A stretch of DNA of 64,000 nucleotides from Musa acuminata AAA Group (GCF_036884655.1 NC_088345.1:21480501-21544500); one strand, 5' to 3'; shown: positions 34,489 through 47,192, numbered from the stretch's first letter. Notes: generated from the sequence alone by a model not told the origin. Numbers and translations: made by a program.

Positions 34489-36100
34489 TGTTGAATCTCG
34501 GATTTTGATGATGAAACTAATTGATTGTGTTTAGATGTTTAACTGTATTTTGAGTGATGCAGGTCTACTCGATCAGGATTAGACAGTTAACGCAAGAGGA
34601 ATTGACGTTGCGCCGGAGGAGATCACGTCAGGATATTGGATGGCTGAATGCTTCGGACGTCGGGCATCGGGCCAAGGAGAGCGAAATTGCGCCAAGGATA
34701 TCAGGGTTGCGGAGGTCAACCGCCGATTGGGCAACAAGCCCTAAGAGAGGAAGATACACCGAAGAATCGGACGAAGCGCCAACCAATGACGTGCCGGGCA
34801 ACAGAAATTCATGTTGTATTAATTGTCTAGATCGGAGTAGAGTTTTAGTTTGTGTGTGCAGGATTAACTACGATAACGATGAAGACATAAAGCGAAACAA
34901 AGTGCAGAGTCAAGCACGAAGGATTCGTTGGGAGTTCAAGAGTTCGACGGAAGTCCGAAGGTTCATCGGGAATGCTGCCGGAACTAGCCGAGAATGAGTA
35001 AGGAGCTTGCCGAAGGGTTTTTCGGAAGCTCGCCGGAAGGTTCGTTGGAAGTTCGCGGAGCTCGCCGAGAAAGATCGGAGCTTGCCGAAGAAGCTCGTTG
35101 GAACTCGCCAAGATCAAATCGTGAAGTCTAGGAGCGTGCCGGGAGTCCGCAGAATGGTTTCCGAGAGTTTATCGGAAGACCGTCGAAAGTTCGCCGGAAG
35201 CTCGCCGGAAGAAGTCTTGACTTACGGACTTTGTAATAGCTTAGAAAATGTCTTTAAATTCGTAGTTAGCATGTTAATTAGGGTTAGGATTAGGTATTAA
35301 TCCTATAACCTAAGTAGGGGCCAATTGGGCCCGAGTTCGGATTAGTTTGGGCCAAGATTGAAGCCAAACTAAGTAGGCTGAAAACACTGTAGACGGGCTG
35401 AAAACACTATAGGCGGTGGCACCGCCCAGTGTCCGAGAGCCAGGCGGTGGCACCGCCACTGACAGGCGGTGACACCTCCTAGGCTGGGCGGTTGCACCGC
35501 CCAGCACCCGAGCGCTGGGCGGTGGCACCGCCAGCATCGGGAAACCAAAGAGAATTCAAATTTGGAGCCCAAATTTGAATCCTCTTGAGGCCTATAAATA
35601 CCCCTCAAATCTCAACTGAGAGAACAACTTTTTGAGCAGCAAGTGTTTGAGAGAAAGGCCCTAGAAAAGTCTTAGATAGTCTTGTTTTCAATTTGCTAGT
35701 GTTCACCTCCTTCTTTCTTGCTAAAAATTTGTAAGAGAGTGAACCGCTTGTAAAGAGTTGTAAGAGGGGTATTTACCCTTCCATTTCAAGAGACTTGCTA
35801 GTGGAAGGTGGGAGCCTCATCGAAGAGGGGCCTCGCAAGTGGAGTAGGTCATTTGACCGAACCACTCTAAAATCGGCGTGATCCATGGTTTGCATTTCAT
35901 TATTGCTATTTACATTATTGCAAACCTTCTTATATGCTTTAGTTCCTTATTACTTTTGCTGCACATATTTAAGAATACGCTTTCAAGATTAGGCTTTTCA
36001 AGTTCCGTTCTTATCGTACGAAAGATTTTCTAAAATCGAAGTTTTAATCCGCTGCACTAATTCACCCCCCCCCCCTCTTAGTGCTGCTCCGATCCTAACA
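34489..36100 (+). repeat. Solo Sirevirus LTR inside the F1 LTR (1612 bp), TSD CATAT
   Basis: TGTTGAATCTCGG to CCGATCCTAACA, with CATAT at 34484-34488 and 36101-36105. The empty site is visible in the other F1 LTR near 42060-42065. Palindromes GGCGGTGGCACCGCC at 35410-35530, TATAAATA at 35593-35600, poly-C near 36066. It inserted after F1, since the sister LTR lacks it. Confidence 0.92.
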
Positions 36101-37229
36101 CATATGAGGTTTAACTCAGTGGTGGCTCCACGCCGTGATGAGTTCTCGACTCCATCCACGGGTTGCTCTTTCCTACTCGAGCCCTCTCACCCTACCCTTG
36201 TGCTAGGTCGGCTCTGAATTTCACATCAAACAGATAGAGGGTGAAGTGGGATTCCAAACATAATATGGTCTATCCATTTCTGAATGACCACCAAACATAA
36301 TCTAGAGCATCGCGGGCTCTAAGCACATACCCTTTACCATTTCTAGCAAAGGTCCAAATAATCCCACAAACACCAGAGTACAAAAGGGTATTGTGAACAA
36401 TAAATTGGGACATATCGGAAGCACATGCGGAACAACGAAATGTATATGTGCCTTTATGAAACATTACAATACAAACATGAAGTTTACGTAACAGATTTAG
36501 GTATCCAAATACATGTAGGATAAGAGCATACATGAATTCAAACCAGTAATATAAAGCTCAATTGAATAAGAAAGCTAAAGGATATCAATTTCCAAAGGAA
36601 TGAAACCAGAATATGAGAAATCGACCAAAGCTCGATTTCTGGCAGAATATAAGAGGCACATTCAACAATGAAATCAAACTATCAATCGTGCTCCAATTTT
36701 ACTCAGAAAATATATCATTAGAAAGATATTTTAATCTAGTTTCTGATGAAATAAATTTCGTACGAATCAAGGTTTCCAACAAGGAGTTACAATAGATTTA
36801 GTAACCCAAGATCAAAGAACAAATGTCAATTTTACAGAATTCACAAGGTCGGTTTCAATAGAAAACTGGGCAGGCAAACTTATTCTGAATTCTTAAAATA
36901 ACCTATCAAAAGAAAGGTTTATGAGTCTATATTCTGATCAAATAAGTTTTGTCTAAATCAGAGATCAATACATGAATTTATAACCATAACAAGGTAGAAA
37001 GGTCAGAATCTCAGAAGTTACACAGATTCGAATCTTTTTGTCTAAACAGGAGATATATCAAATGCAAGGCTAGAACAATTTAAAGTTCCTCATATTCAAA
37101 GCAAATGTAGAGATAAAATTACAGTAAGGAAAGATCAGGACACTTGCAATAGGAAGAATTAGAATAATTACAAGAGAAACGATCGGGAAACTTGCCTTTC
37201 AAAGATTTTGATCTGAAGATCCAAAGAAG

Positions 37230-39290
37230 GTATCAGCCCAAATCCTTCTACTTTTCCTCCGTGTCCTCTCCTTGTTTCGTTTTCTACATGTCTTCTCTTT
37301 TTCCTCCACAACTACAGCTCATGCAAAACATAGAGACATAGTCACCTGCTCTCTTTTACTCTCATTCCTTCGTTTTCTTTTTCAAACGCAGCTGTCGAAG
37401 CCATTGCCACTACCACTACCACAGTCGTAGCCACGACCGCAATTGTTGTCACAACCGCAGCCCCTTCTACTACACTACTTCCTTCCTCCCTTCTCTCGTT
37501 CCTACTTCTTCTTTCCCAAACACAACTGCCGCAGACGCAGTCGCCACTACCGCAGCCACAATCACGGCCATAGCCCCTTTTTTTTTTCCCTTTCCTTTCT
37601 TTCTATTTCCCGAAAGCAGTTGCTGCAGCCACCACCACCGCCACAGCTACCGCAGCCAACGTCGCAGCCGCAGCCACAGTCACAGCCACGATCGCAGCCA
37701 CCACATCCGCAGCCTCTTCTTCCTCCCCTGCTTTGTTTCCTCTCCTTCTGTTCTAGCTGCAGATGCCACTGCCGCAACTGCCTCCCCTTCTCCTCTTCCT
37801 CTCTTCTTCCCTTTTCCTTTCTCTTCTTCTTCCTTTCCTTCTCTTCTTCCCAGCTGCACTACTGCAGTCGCAGCCTCAGCCACGGCCGCAGCCTCTTCTT
37901 CCTCCCCTGCTCATCTTCCTCTCCTTCTTCTCTTCCAGCTGCAGCTGCCATCGCCGCAGCCGCAGCCCCTTCTTTCCCTTCTCTTCTTCCTCTCCTTCCT
38001 TTCTTCTTCTCTTCTTCCTCACCTTCTCTTCCAGCTGCAGTTGCCACCGCTGCAACCGCAGCTCCTCCTTTCCCTTCTCTTCTTCTTCTCCTCTTCTTCT
38101 TCCCTCCTCCTCCCCGGCATCACACACACCCTCTCCTCTGTTTCCTCTGCAGGAAACAGAGGTATCACAACCTCTTCTCCTGCTTCCTCTTCTTCGTCTC
38201 TTCCTCTTCTTCTTCTTCTCCTCTTCGAACGCCCCAACCTCTCCTCTGTTTCCCCCTGCAGGAAACAGAGGTGCTGCAGCCCTAGCTGCTGCCACCTCTC
38301 GCTCCTCTCCCTCTTCCCTCTCTTTTCCCTCTTCTTCTCCTTCTTCCTTCTCCTATCTTTCTTCTTCTTCTCTTCTGCCTTACCTTCTCTTCCTCTCCTT
38401 CTCTTCCAGCCACAGCTGCCACCGCCGCTGCCGCAGCTCCTTTCCCTTCTCTTCTTCTCCTTCCTCCCCTTCTTCTCCCCGACGAACAACACCTCCTTTC
38501 CTCTGTTTCCTCCTGCAGGAAACAGAGGTGCACCTCTTCACCCGCTTCTACTTCTTCTCTTCCTCTCTTCTTCCCTTCTTCCTTCCTCTTCCTCTTTCCC
38601 AACCACAGCTGCAATTGCCACAGCCGTAGCCGCAGCTACTTCTTTCCCTTCTCATTCACTTCTCCTTCCTTTCTTCTTCTTCTTCTCTTCTTCTTCTTCC
38701 TCCCCTTCTTCTCCCCGACGAACAGCACCTCCTCTCCTCTGTTTCCTCCTGTAGGAAACAGAGGTGTCGCCTCTTCACCCGCTTCTACTTCTTCTCTTTC
38801 TCGTCTTCTTCTTCTCCTTCTTCTTCTCCTCTTCTTCCCTTCTCCTACCCGACACCCCACACCTTCTCACTGCAGCCCATGCCACAGCCATCCCTCTTTT
38901 TTTCCTTTTTCTCTTCTTCTTTTTCCTCTTCTTCTTCTTCTCGTCCCCAACGCCCCACAGATCCTCACTGCAGCCCTTGCCGCAGCCACCTCCTCTTTTC
39001 TTCTTCTTCTTCTTCTTCTTCTTCTTCTCTTCCTCTTCTTCTCTTCTTCTCCTCTTCTTCCCTTCTCCTCCCCGACGCCCCACACATGAACTCCTCTGTT
39101 TCCTCCTACACAAAACAGAGATGTTGCAGCCCTAGTTGCTGTAGCTATCTCTCTTCCCTCTCCCTCTTCCCTCTCTTCTTCTTCTTCTTTTCTTCTCTTC
39201 TCCCTCTTCTTCCTCTCTTCTTCTCTTCTCCCTCTACTTCTCTTCTTCTTCTCCCCACACCCCACCGCTCCTCTCTCTCTGTTTCTCAAA
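37230..39290. repeat. Polypyrimidine tract with hairpins in F1 3' LTR
   Basis: About 2 kb of CTT/CTCCTT-rich DNA (purine-rich on the element strand) with GCAGCCGCAGC-like islands. The inverted repeat CCTCTGTTTCCT ... AGGAAACAGAGG recurs at about 38132, 38238, 38497, 38738, 39090 and 39272, the last two degenerate. Long Ser/Pro/Leu-rich frames here are compositional. Confidence 0.85.
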
Positions 39291-39462
39291 AGAAACAGAG
39301 AGCATGGGAGGCGGTGGGATAAAACCGAAATTTTTTATTTTCTTTATTTTTTTCTTTTTGCAACTTACAGTTTAGTCCTTGAAATTTCTATATTTACATA
39401 TAGGTCCTCCAATTTACATATAAATCCTTATTAATAAATTTTCAAAAGTGAGGGATATTACA

Positions 39463-41098
39463 CTCTCCCCCCCTTAAAAGAAAATTTATTCCTCTAAATT
39501 GGTCATCGCTCTCAAAGATGAGGATTATGATTTCTTTATTTCCTCGTCCTGCTCTCAAATAGTTTCATCAAAATAATACAATTACACAATTATCCAAGAG
39601 TGACCGAAATATTCTCCTCTTTGATCATCAATAGATGGTAATCCGACCTTCAATCAATTTTTGAAAATACTTGTACACCGTGCAGTTAATCAAACAAGTC
39701 GTTACTTTAGAGAATACTCGTTTTTTTTTATGGTTACCTGATTTAATTGTCTAAAATCAATACAAAGCCTCAATGTTCCATCTATCTTTTTAACTAATAT
39801 CGGAGCACCCCATGATGAAATATTAATTCAAATAAAATCCTTATTTAATAGTCCTTATAGTTGCTTTTTTAATTCCACTTACTCAAATGATATCATTCTG
39901 TAGAGAGGCTTAGATATTGGGATTGTCCCAAGGACAAAATCAAAAGCAAAGTCACGTTTGGAGGTAATCCAAGCAAGTCATCCTATAATACATTAGGCAA
40001 GGAGATAAATCATGTCCAATACTCTTAAAATAAAAGATCGGCTGATCAAATATGCAAAAAGTGATCATCTGTTATATACCAATCCATACTGGTATGATAG
40101 GAAGATAGCAAATCCATACCAAGTATAATATCAAAATTCCAAATCTCTAGGAGAACTAAATCAACAAAAATTTAAGTTCTCCAATAAGAATCAGACAAGA
40201 GGACCAGATTCAAGTTCATTATCAAAGAATCTCCAATGATCGTATTTACATATAGCATATAATGCAGTGGTCTAGGTTGAATACCCAAGTGATAAGCAAA
40301 ATATTATGAATCAAATCGTAGATGGAACCCATGGTCAAACAAATATTTGCATTCTTTCATAAACATGCATAATACCTTCGATCACTAATTCAGAAGTTTT
40401 AGAATCATATTCAGTGATAGCATACACTTTAACATGGGCTGATGGTTTATGAAGCAGTGACTCTTTCTTCTTGTTCAAAGGGCAGTCTTTTATTTTATAA
40501 TCCAACTTTCTACAAGCAAAATAGACTCCAATCACCCGAAAATACAAATTTGTTTCATAATTTAACTTGTAATTCACACATGATTGAGTCTTTTGTGGTG
40601 ACTTCTCATTTCAAATCCAAATGTCTTGACCCTCTTGTTATTACTTTCTGATTCATTTCCAATCACATTTTTTTTGGTAAACTTGTCTTTATCATTCTTG
40701 CCACTGATCTCCAAAAATTCTTTTCATTATTGCCATTAATGATCAGCCTCTACTTCCAATATAAGGTGGCAAAAGAAATCGTTTGATCATCGGGACAATT
40801 TTGAACATCAAATATCTTCTCTATTCGCATCATCCATTTTTCTGGCACCAATGGATTAGATGCACCATGCTTCTGCTGCGCCACTCTGATTCAATATCCT
40901 CGATTACCCCTTTCATCCCACTTAATTAACCAGAAACAAATGAAATAGGAGGACCATATGTCCTCATCGTACTAGATTCCTAAAATGCATCAAAGAAAAT
41001 TTTCACCAATCACTATAGTTTATTAAACCTCAATATATTTTGCATGTTAACATATCAAATATTTCAATAATCCTCAAACCATGCTCTGATACCACCTC
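39463..41098 (-). pseudogene. F1 internal region: gag end, protease and partial RT remnants
   Basis: On the minus strand: a degenerate zinc knuckle (ACRKLDYKIKDCPL, near 40500), a gag-protease linker (AHVKVYAITEYDSKT), a decayed protease region, the post-protease block NFDIILGMDLLSSYH (near 40110-40150, shifted frame), FVLGTIPISKPLYRM (near 39930), and the RT N-terminus [20 protein letters not shown] (near 39750-39815). RT catalytic core, RNase H and integrase are gone. This order is Ty3/gypsy. Several stops and frameshifts exclude function. Confidence 0.8.
41083..41094 (-). other. Primer-binding site of F1
   Basis: GCTCTGATACCA on the plus strand, four bases from the LTR end at 41099. Complementary to initiator tRNA-Met, as in the other families here. 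Confidence 0.9.
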
Positions 41099-44000
41099 TG
41101 TCACGCCCCTCAAAATATCCATGATATTAAAATTTTCATCACAAATCCATCAGGATCCAAACACACATTTGAGGACACTGAAAAATATTCTATCAAATTC
41201 ATATCTATAAAACCTAAGCAGTTTATAATCATATATCACATCACTCGATAATTCACATTTATGGCAACCCAAGCCAAACTCGACAAACATGAACAATATT
41301 TATAAATCCACAAGCTAAATAAATTATACAATCAGAACTCCAATTATTCACCACAAGTTCATATCATCATAAACTAGACTTAACATTCCGAAATTCCAAA
41401 TAAGAGAGATCTTCTAACACTTTGACACAGTATATCCATTTTGATTCATCGACAACATTTCATTTCATACAAAATATGCTTATACAACAATAACATAATA
41501 ACCAACAAGACTTGCCCAAAATTTTGAATAGCTCTCCACTGCCTCAACCCAATTCAAATATCTCAAAGAGTGACAAGCTGACCTGAAAGATTTTATATAA
41601 CAACGGAGTGAGCTAAAACCAACTCAGCAAGTGACAAAGCATATTCAGAACAAAAAGAACGATTTCAAATAAGTAGGGTATCATAATGCAAGACATAATA
41701 CACGAATTCTCAAGATACCATATCATTAGATACTAAATCATAAGTGTCATGTCATTCGAAACATATTTGGTTCATAATAGATGGAGCATATCAATAGCGA
41801 ACGAGATGTTTCGGAGCATATCTATGGCAAATAAGATATTTCAAAACAGATCAGTTCATAGCAAATGGAGCACAGAGTAATTGGAGCATATCATTAGCGT
41901 ACGAGATGTTCCGGAGCATATCAATGGCAAATGGAACATTTCGGAACATATCAATGGTATACGAAGCATTTTGATGTATATCAATGGCATAGGAAACATT
42001 TTGGAGCATATCAATACAAAATATGAAATAGAAGCTCAGATGTCGTACCCTAGCATAGTGCATGTGAGGATTAACTCAATGGTGGCTCCACGCCGTGATG
42101 AGTTCTCGACTCCATCCACGGATAGCCCTTTCCTACTCGAGCCCTCTCACCCTACCCAAGTGCTAGGTCGGCTCTGAATTTCATACCAAACAGATAGATG
42201 GTGAAGTGGGATTCCAAACATAATATGGTCTATCCATTTCTGAATGACCACCAAACATAATCTAGAGCATCGCGAGCTCTAAGCACATACCCTTTACCAT
42301 TTCTAGCAAAGGTCCAAATAATCTCACAAACACCAGAGTACAAAAGGGTATTGTGAATAATAAATTGGGACATATCGGAAGCACATGCGGAATAACGAAA
42401 TGTACATATGCCTTTATGAAACATTACGATACAAACATTAAGTTTACATAACAGATTTAGGTATCCAAATACATGTAGGACAAGAGAATATAAGAATTCA
42501 AAGCAGTAATATAAAGCTCAATTGAATAAGAAAGCTAAAGGATATCAATTTCCAAAGGAATGAAACTAGAATATGAGAAATCGACCAAAGCTCGATTTCT
42601 GGCAGAATACAAGAGGCACATTGAACAATGAAATCAAACTATCAATCGTGCTCCAATTTTACTCAGAAAATATATCATTGGAAAGATATTTCAATCTAGT
42701 TTCTGATGAAATAAATTTCGTACGAATCAAGGTTTCCAACAAGGAGTTACAATAGATTTAGTAACCCAAGATCAAAGAACAAATGTCAATTTTACAGAAT
42801 TCACAGGGTCGGTTTCAATAGAAAACTGGGTAGGCAAACTTACTCCGAATTCTTAAAATAAGCTAACAAAAGAAAGGTTTATGAGTCTATATTCTGATCA
42901 AATAAGTTTTGTCTAAATCAGAGATCAATACATGAAGTTATAACCATAACAAGGTAGAAAGGTCAGAATCTCAAAAGTTACACAGATTCGAATCGTTACT
43001 TCTAAACAGGAGATATATCAAATGCAAGGCTAGAACAATTCAAAGTTCCTCATATTCAAAGCAAATGTAGAGATAAAATTATAGTAAGAAAAGATCAAGA
43101 CACTTGCAATAGGAAAGATTAGAACAATTACAAGAGAAACGATCAGGAAACTTGCCTTTCAAAGATTTTGATCTGAAGATCCAAAGAAGGTGTCAGCCCA
43201 AATCCTTCTACTTTTCCTCCGTGTCCTCTCCTTGTTTCGTTTTCTACATGTCTTCTCATTTTCCTCTACAACTACAGCTCATGCAAAACATAGAGACATA
43301 GTCACCTGCTCTCTCTTACTCTCATTCTTTCGTTTTCTTTTTCAAACGCAGCTGTCGTAGCCATTGCCACTACCACTACCACAGTCGTAGCCACGACCGC
43401 AGCTGCTATCACATCCACAGCCCCTTCCACTGCACTACTTTCTTCCTCCCTTCTCTCGTTCCTACTTTTTCTTTCCCAAACACAGCTGCCGCAGACGCAG
43501 CCGCCACCACCGCATCCGCAATCACGGCCATAGCCCCCCTTTTTTTTTTCCCCTTTCCTTTCTTTCTATTTCCCAAAAGCAGCTGCTGGAGCCACCACCA
43601 CTGCCGTAGCTACCACAGCCAACGTCGCAGCCGCAGCCACAGTCGCAGCCACGGCCGTAGCCACCACAGCCGCAGCCTCCTCTTCCTCCCTTGCTCTATT
43701 TCCTCTCCTTCTGTTCCAGCTGCAGCTGCCACTGCCGTAGCTGCCTCCCCTTCTCCTCTTCCTCTCTTCTTCCCTTTTCCTTTCTCTTCTTCTTCCTATC
43801 CTTCTCTTCTTTCCCAGCTGCACTACTGTAGTCGCAGCCTCAGCCACGGCCGCAGCCTCTTCTTCCTCCCCTGCTCATCTTCCTCTCCTTCTTCTCTTCC
43901 AGCTGCAGCTGCCATCGCCGCAGCCGTAGCCCCTTCTTTCCCTTCTCTTCAGCCTCTCCTTCCTTTCTTCTTCTTCTCTTCTTCCTCACCTTCTCTTCCA

Positions 44001-45424
44001 GCTGCAGCAACCACCGCCGCAACCGCAGCTCCTCCTTTCCCTTCTCTTCTTCTTCTCCTCTTCTTCTTCCCTCCTCCTCCCCGGCGTCACACACACCCTC
44101 TCCTCTGTTTCCTCTGCAGGAAACAGAGGTATCACAACCTCTTCTCTTGCTTCCTCTTCTTCTTCTCTTCCTCTTCTTCTTCTTCTCCTCTTCGAACGCC
44201 CCAACCTCTCCTCTGTTCCCACCTGCAGGAAACAGAGGTGCTGTAGCCCTAGCTACTGCCACCTCTCGCTCCTCTCCCTCTTCCCTCTCTTTTCCCTCTT
44301 CTTCTCCTTCTTCCTTCTCCTATCTTTCTTCTTCTTCTCTTCTTCCTCACCTTCTCTTCCAGCCACAGCTGCCACCGCCGCAGCCGCAGCTCCTCCTTTC
44401 CCTTCTCTTCTTCTCCTTCCTCCCCTTCTTCTCCCCGATGAACAGCACCTCCTTTCCTCTGTTTCCTCCTGCAGGAAATAGAGGTGCACCTCTTCACCCG
44501 CTTCTACTTCTTCTCTTCCTCTTTTCTTCCCTTCTTCCTTTCTCTTCCTCTTTCCCTGCCACAGCTGCAGCTGCCATAGCCGCAGCCGCAGCTACTTCTT
44601 TCCCTTCTCATTCACTTCTCATTCCTTTCTTCTTCTTCTCTTCTTCTCCTTCCTCCCCTTCTTCTCCCCGACGAACAGCACCTCCTCTCCTCTGTTTCCT
44701 CCTGCAGGAAACAGAGGTGTCGCCTCTTCACCCGCTTCTACTTCTTCTCTTCCTCTTCTTCTTCTTCTCCTTCTTCTCCTCCTTCTTCTCCTCTTCTTCC
44801 TTTCTCCTACCCGACACCCTACACCTTCTAACTGCAGCCCATGCCGCAGCCATCCCTCTTTTTCTTCTTTTTCTCTTCTTCTTTTTCCTCTTCTTCTTCT
44901 TCTTGTCCCCAACGCCCCACAGCTCCTCGCTGCAGCCCTTGCCGCAGCCACCTCCTCTTTTCTTCTTCTTCTTCTTGTTCTTCTTGTTCTTCTCTTCCTC
45001 TGCTTCTCTTCTTCTCCTCTTCTTCCCTTCTCCTCCCCGATGCCCCACACATGAACTCCTCTGTTTCCTCCTACACGAAACGGAGTTGCTGCAGCCGTAG
45101 CTGCTGCAGCTATCTCTCTTCCCTCTCCCTCTTCCCTCTCTTCTTCTTCTTCTTTTCTTCTCTTCTCCCTCTTCCTCCTCTCTTCTTTTCCCTCTTCTTC
45201 TCCTCCCTCTACTTCTCTTCTTCTTCTCCCCACACCCCACCGCTCCTCTCTCTCGGTTTCGAAACAGAGAGCGTGGGAGGCGGTGGGATAAAATCGGAAT
45301 TTTTGGTTTTCTTTATTTTTTTCTTTTTGCAACTTACAGTTTAGTCATTGAATTTTTTATATTTAGTCCTCCAATTTATATATAAATCCTTATTAATAAA
45401 TTTTCAAAAGTGAAGGATATTACA
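41099..45424 (-). repeat. 5' LTR of F1 (4326 bp)
   Basis: Same termini as 33505-39462 and uninterrupted. Reversed TRIM internal sequence at about 42063-42184. Polypyrimidine tract at about 43200-45270 with hairpins at about 44101, 44210, 44455, 44690, 45057 (degenerate) and 45250 (degenerate). TSD copy ATGGA follows at 45425-45429. Confidence 0.9.
42063..42184 (-). repeat. TRIM internal fragment captured in the F1 LTR
   Basis: The reverse complement of this stretch matches the TRIM internal part (GGTAGGGTGAGAGGGCTCGAG, ATGGAGTCGAGAACTCATCACGGCG and GTGGAGCCACCA words). The sister LTR has it at about 36106-36226. The related F piece at 7634-9149 lacks it at the equivalent place. Confidence 0.75.
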
Positions 45425-47192
45425 ATGGAGTCCTCTTATGGTAACAATACAAAGAAGGACTATTGATCCACTTCGGACCAACTGATTACGAGAACACTGT
45501 CGGACAACTAACAAAGATCCGACAAACCTCCACCATTCAGGAGTCTCAAACCAAGTTTGAAAAGTTATCTAATTAAACTCATGATTAATCTGAAAAATAG
45601 CTTTTGGGGATCTTCATTGAGGGCTTGAAGCCGGAGATCCGGGAAAAGTTAAAGCGCGACAATCATACCCGCTTATGACAGCCATCTCTTTCGTACGATT
45701 TCAAGAGGAGCGATTGAACCATGAAGCCCGGAGGACTAGGGTCACTCTTTGACCAGCAATATTGAAGCCCTTAGCCCCCCCTACTGTCGACCGAGTCCCT
45801 ACACTAAAAAGGTTGACAAGAGAAGAGCTTCGCGAGCAATATGCGAAGGGATTATGTTGGCACTATGACGAGCCATGGAGCCATGAGCATTGTTGTAGTA
45901 AAGGGAGACTTCTTATGATTGAACTAATAAAAGAAGAGATTATTAAACATTTAAAAGAGAGCCTTGAATATGAAGAAAAAGATACAGAAGAAGAGCCACA
46001 ACCGACCGATGTTACGATACACGCACTAGCTAGCTACTCAAACCCGCAAACGATGAAAGTTGGAGGCCTTCTCAAACAACAACGAATCACTATTCTCATC
46101 GACACAGGCAGCACTAATAACTTCCTAAATAGTAAGGTTGTAGCTCGGATGGCACTCCACGTCAAAGGTTACAGCAAATCCGATGTAAAGGTCATCGATG
46201 GCAGAACCCTAAAGTGCGACCAAAGTTGCCCACGGACGAAACTATTGCTACAGGACCAAGAGATAATTACATATTTCTTCCTCCTCCCTCTTGATGATCA
46301 TGAGGCTATGCTCAGAATTAAATGATTGATGACATTAGGTGATGTTTTGTGGAAATTTATAAAATTAATTATGAAATTTTACAGTAAGGAGAAACAAGTG
46401 ATACTGCAAGGGAAACGTGGGGGCGACGTAACGACGATTTGCACACAACAAATGGAGAAGGTTTTGCATAAAGCATGCAGCAGTTTTTTTGTACAACTTA
46501 AGTAGCAAACTAAGGGAGAGCCAACATAATTTGAAGATCCAAATTTACTACTTTTGCTTACTGAATTTTCAGATATATTTAACGAACCGCGCAACCTACC
46601 TCTTACCCGTCGGCATGATCATTATATAATGATTATTCCAAGCAAATCTCCAGCAAATACTTAGCCATATCAGTATCCATATCTCCAGAAGGATGAAATA
46701 GAAAGGATGTAAAAGAGATGTTTGAAACAGGAGTTATTCGGCCAAGTTGCAGCCCCTACTCTTCACTAGTGCTCCTTATACAAAAGAAGGACGGAACATG
46801 GCGATTGTGTGTTGATTACCGAGCTCTCAACGGCATAACTATCAAGGAAAAATACCCTATTCTAGCAGTAGATGAATTTCTAAATGAAAGGGAGAATAAA
46901 TCTTCATAAAACTGGACCTTTGATCAGGGTATCATCAAATACGAGTGTGTGAAGAAGACATACCGAAAACCACCTTTTGAACACACAAGGACCACTACGA
47001 ATTTTTGCTTTCTTCAACAAAAGATAGAATATCTTGGGCATATCATATCAGAGGAAGGTATGGTAGTGGACCCCTCTAAAATTAGAGTAATGCAGAACTG
47101 GCCAACCTCGAGGAACATAAAATTGCTACCTGGCTTTCTCGGTTTAATAAGCTACTACTGTAAGTTTGTAAAAAATGATGGAAAGATTAGTG
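45425..47192 (+). pseudogene. Gypsy G3, part 2: rest of gag, protease and partial RT
   Basis: Resumes the gag frame exactly after F1. The codon-154 stop is TAA at 45442-45444. Visible: GLKPEIR, protease [14 protein letters not shown] (near 46095), RT N-terminus [20 protein letters not shown] (near 46775-46830), then the same frame-shifted and core-deleted RT as G1 ([24 protein letters not shown]). Extra stops and a frameshift are present. It is cut at 47192 (SYYCKFVKNDGKIS) by the Sirevirus D LTR; the remainder is not seen. Confidence 0.83.

Larger units (their letters stand above)
33505..39462 (-). repeat. 3' LTR of F1, interrupted by a solo Sirevirus LTR
   Basis: On the plus strand it runs from TGTCACGCCCCTC to GGATATTACA. 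It contains the solo LTR 34489-36100, a reversed TRIM internal fragment at about 36106-36226, and a polypyrimidine tract at about 37230-39290 with six inverted-repeat hairpins. The polypurine tract complement CTCTCCCCCCCTTAAAAG follows at 39463. Confidence 0.9.
33505..45424 (-). mobile_element. Large-LTR gypsy derivative F1 (LARD-like), TSD ATGGA
   Basis: An 11.9-kb minus-strand element: 5' LTR 41099-45424 (4326 bp), primer-binding site 41083-41094, internal region 39463-41098 (1636 bp), polypurine tract 39463-39480 (complement), 3' LTR 33505-39462 (4341 bp once its nested solo LTR is removed). Identical ATGGA flanks at 33500-33504 and 45425-45429. The internal part keeps only gag-end, protease and the first part of RT. 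LTRs 2.6 times the internal length recall LARD elements. The two LTRs look very alike, suggesting fairly recent insertion. Confidence 0.9.

Noticed and set aside
37443..39322. Long Ser/Pro/Leu-rich and Arg/Glu-rich open frames in several frames of both strands
   Set aside because: They follow from the CTT/CTCC-rich composition of the F1 LTR, overlap each other in all frames, and recur in the sister LTR with indels that do not respect any frame.
36613..42755. Pair of near-identical 60-aa frames (36613-36795 and 42573-42755)
   Set aside because: They are the same position in the two F1 LTRs. Their similarity reflects LTR duplication, and no domain is recognised.
43566..45344. Second set of similar low-complexity frames, up to 317 aa
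   Set aside because: Same polypyrimidine tract in the other F1 LTR. No domain, no start context and no frame conservation between the two copies.
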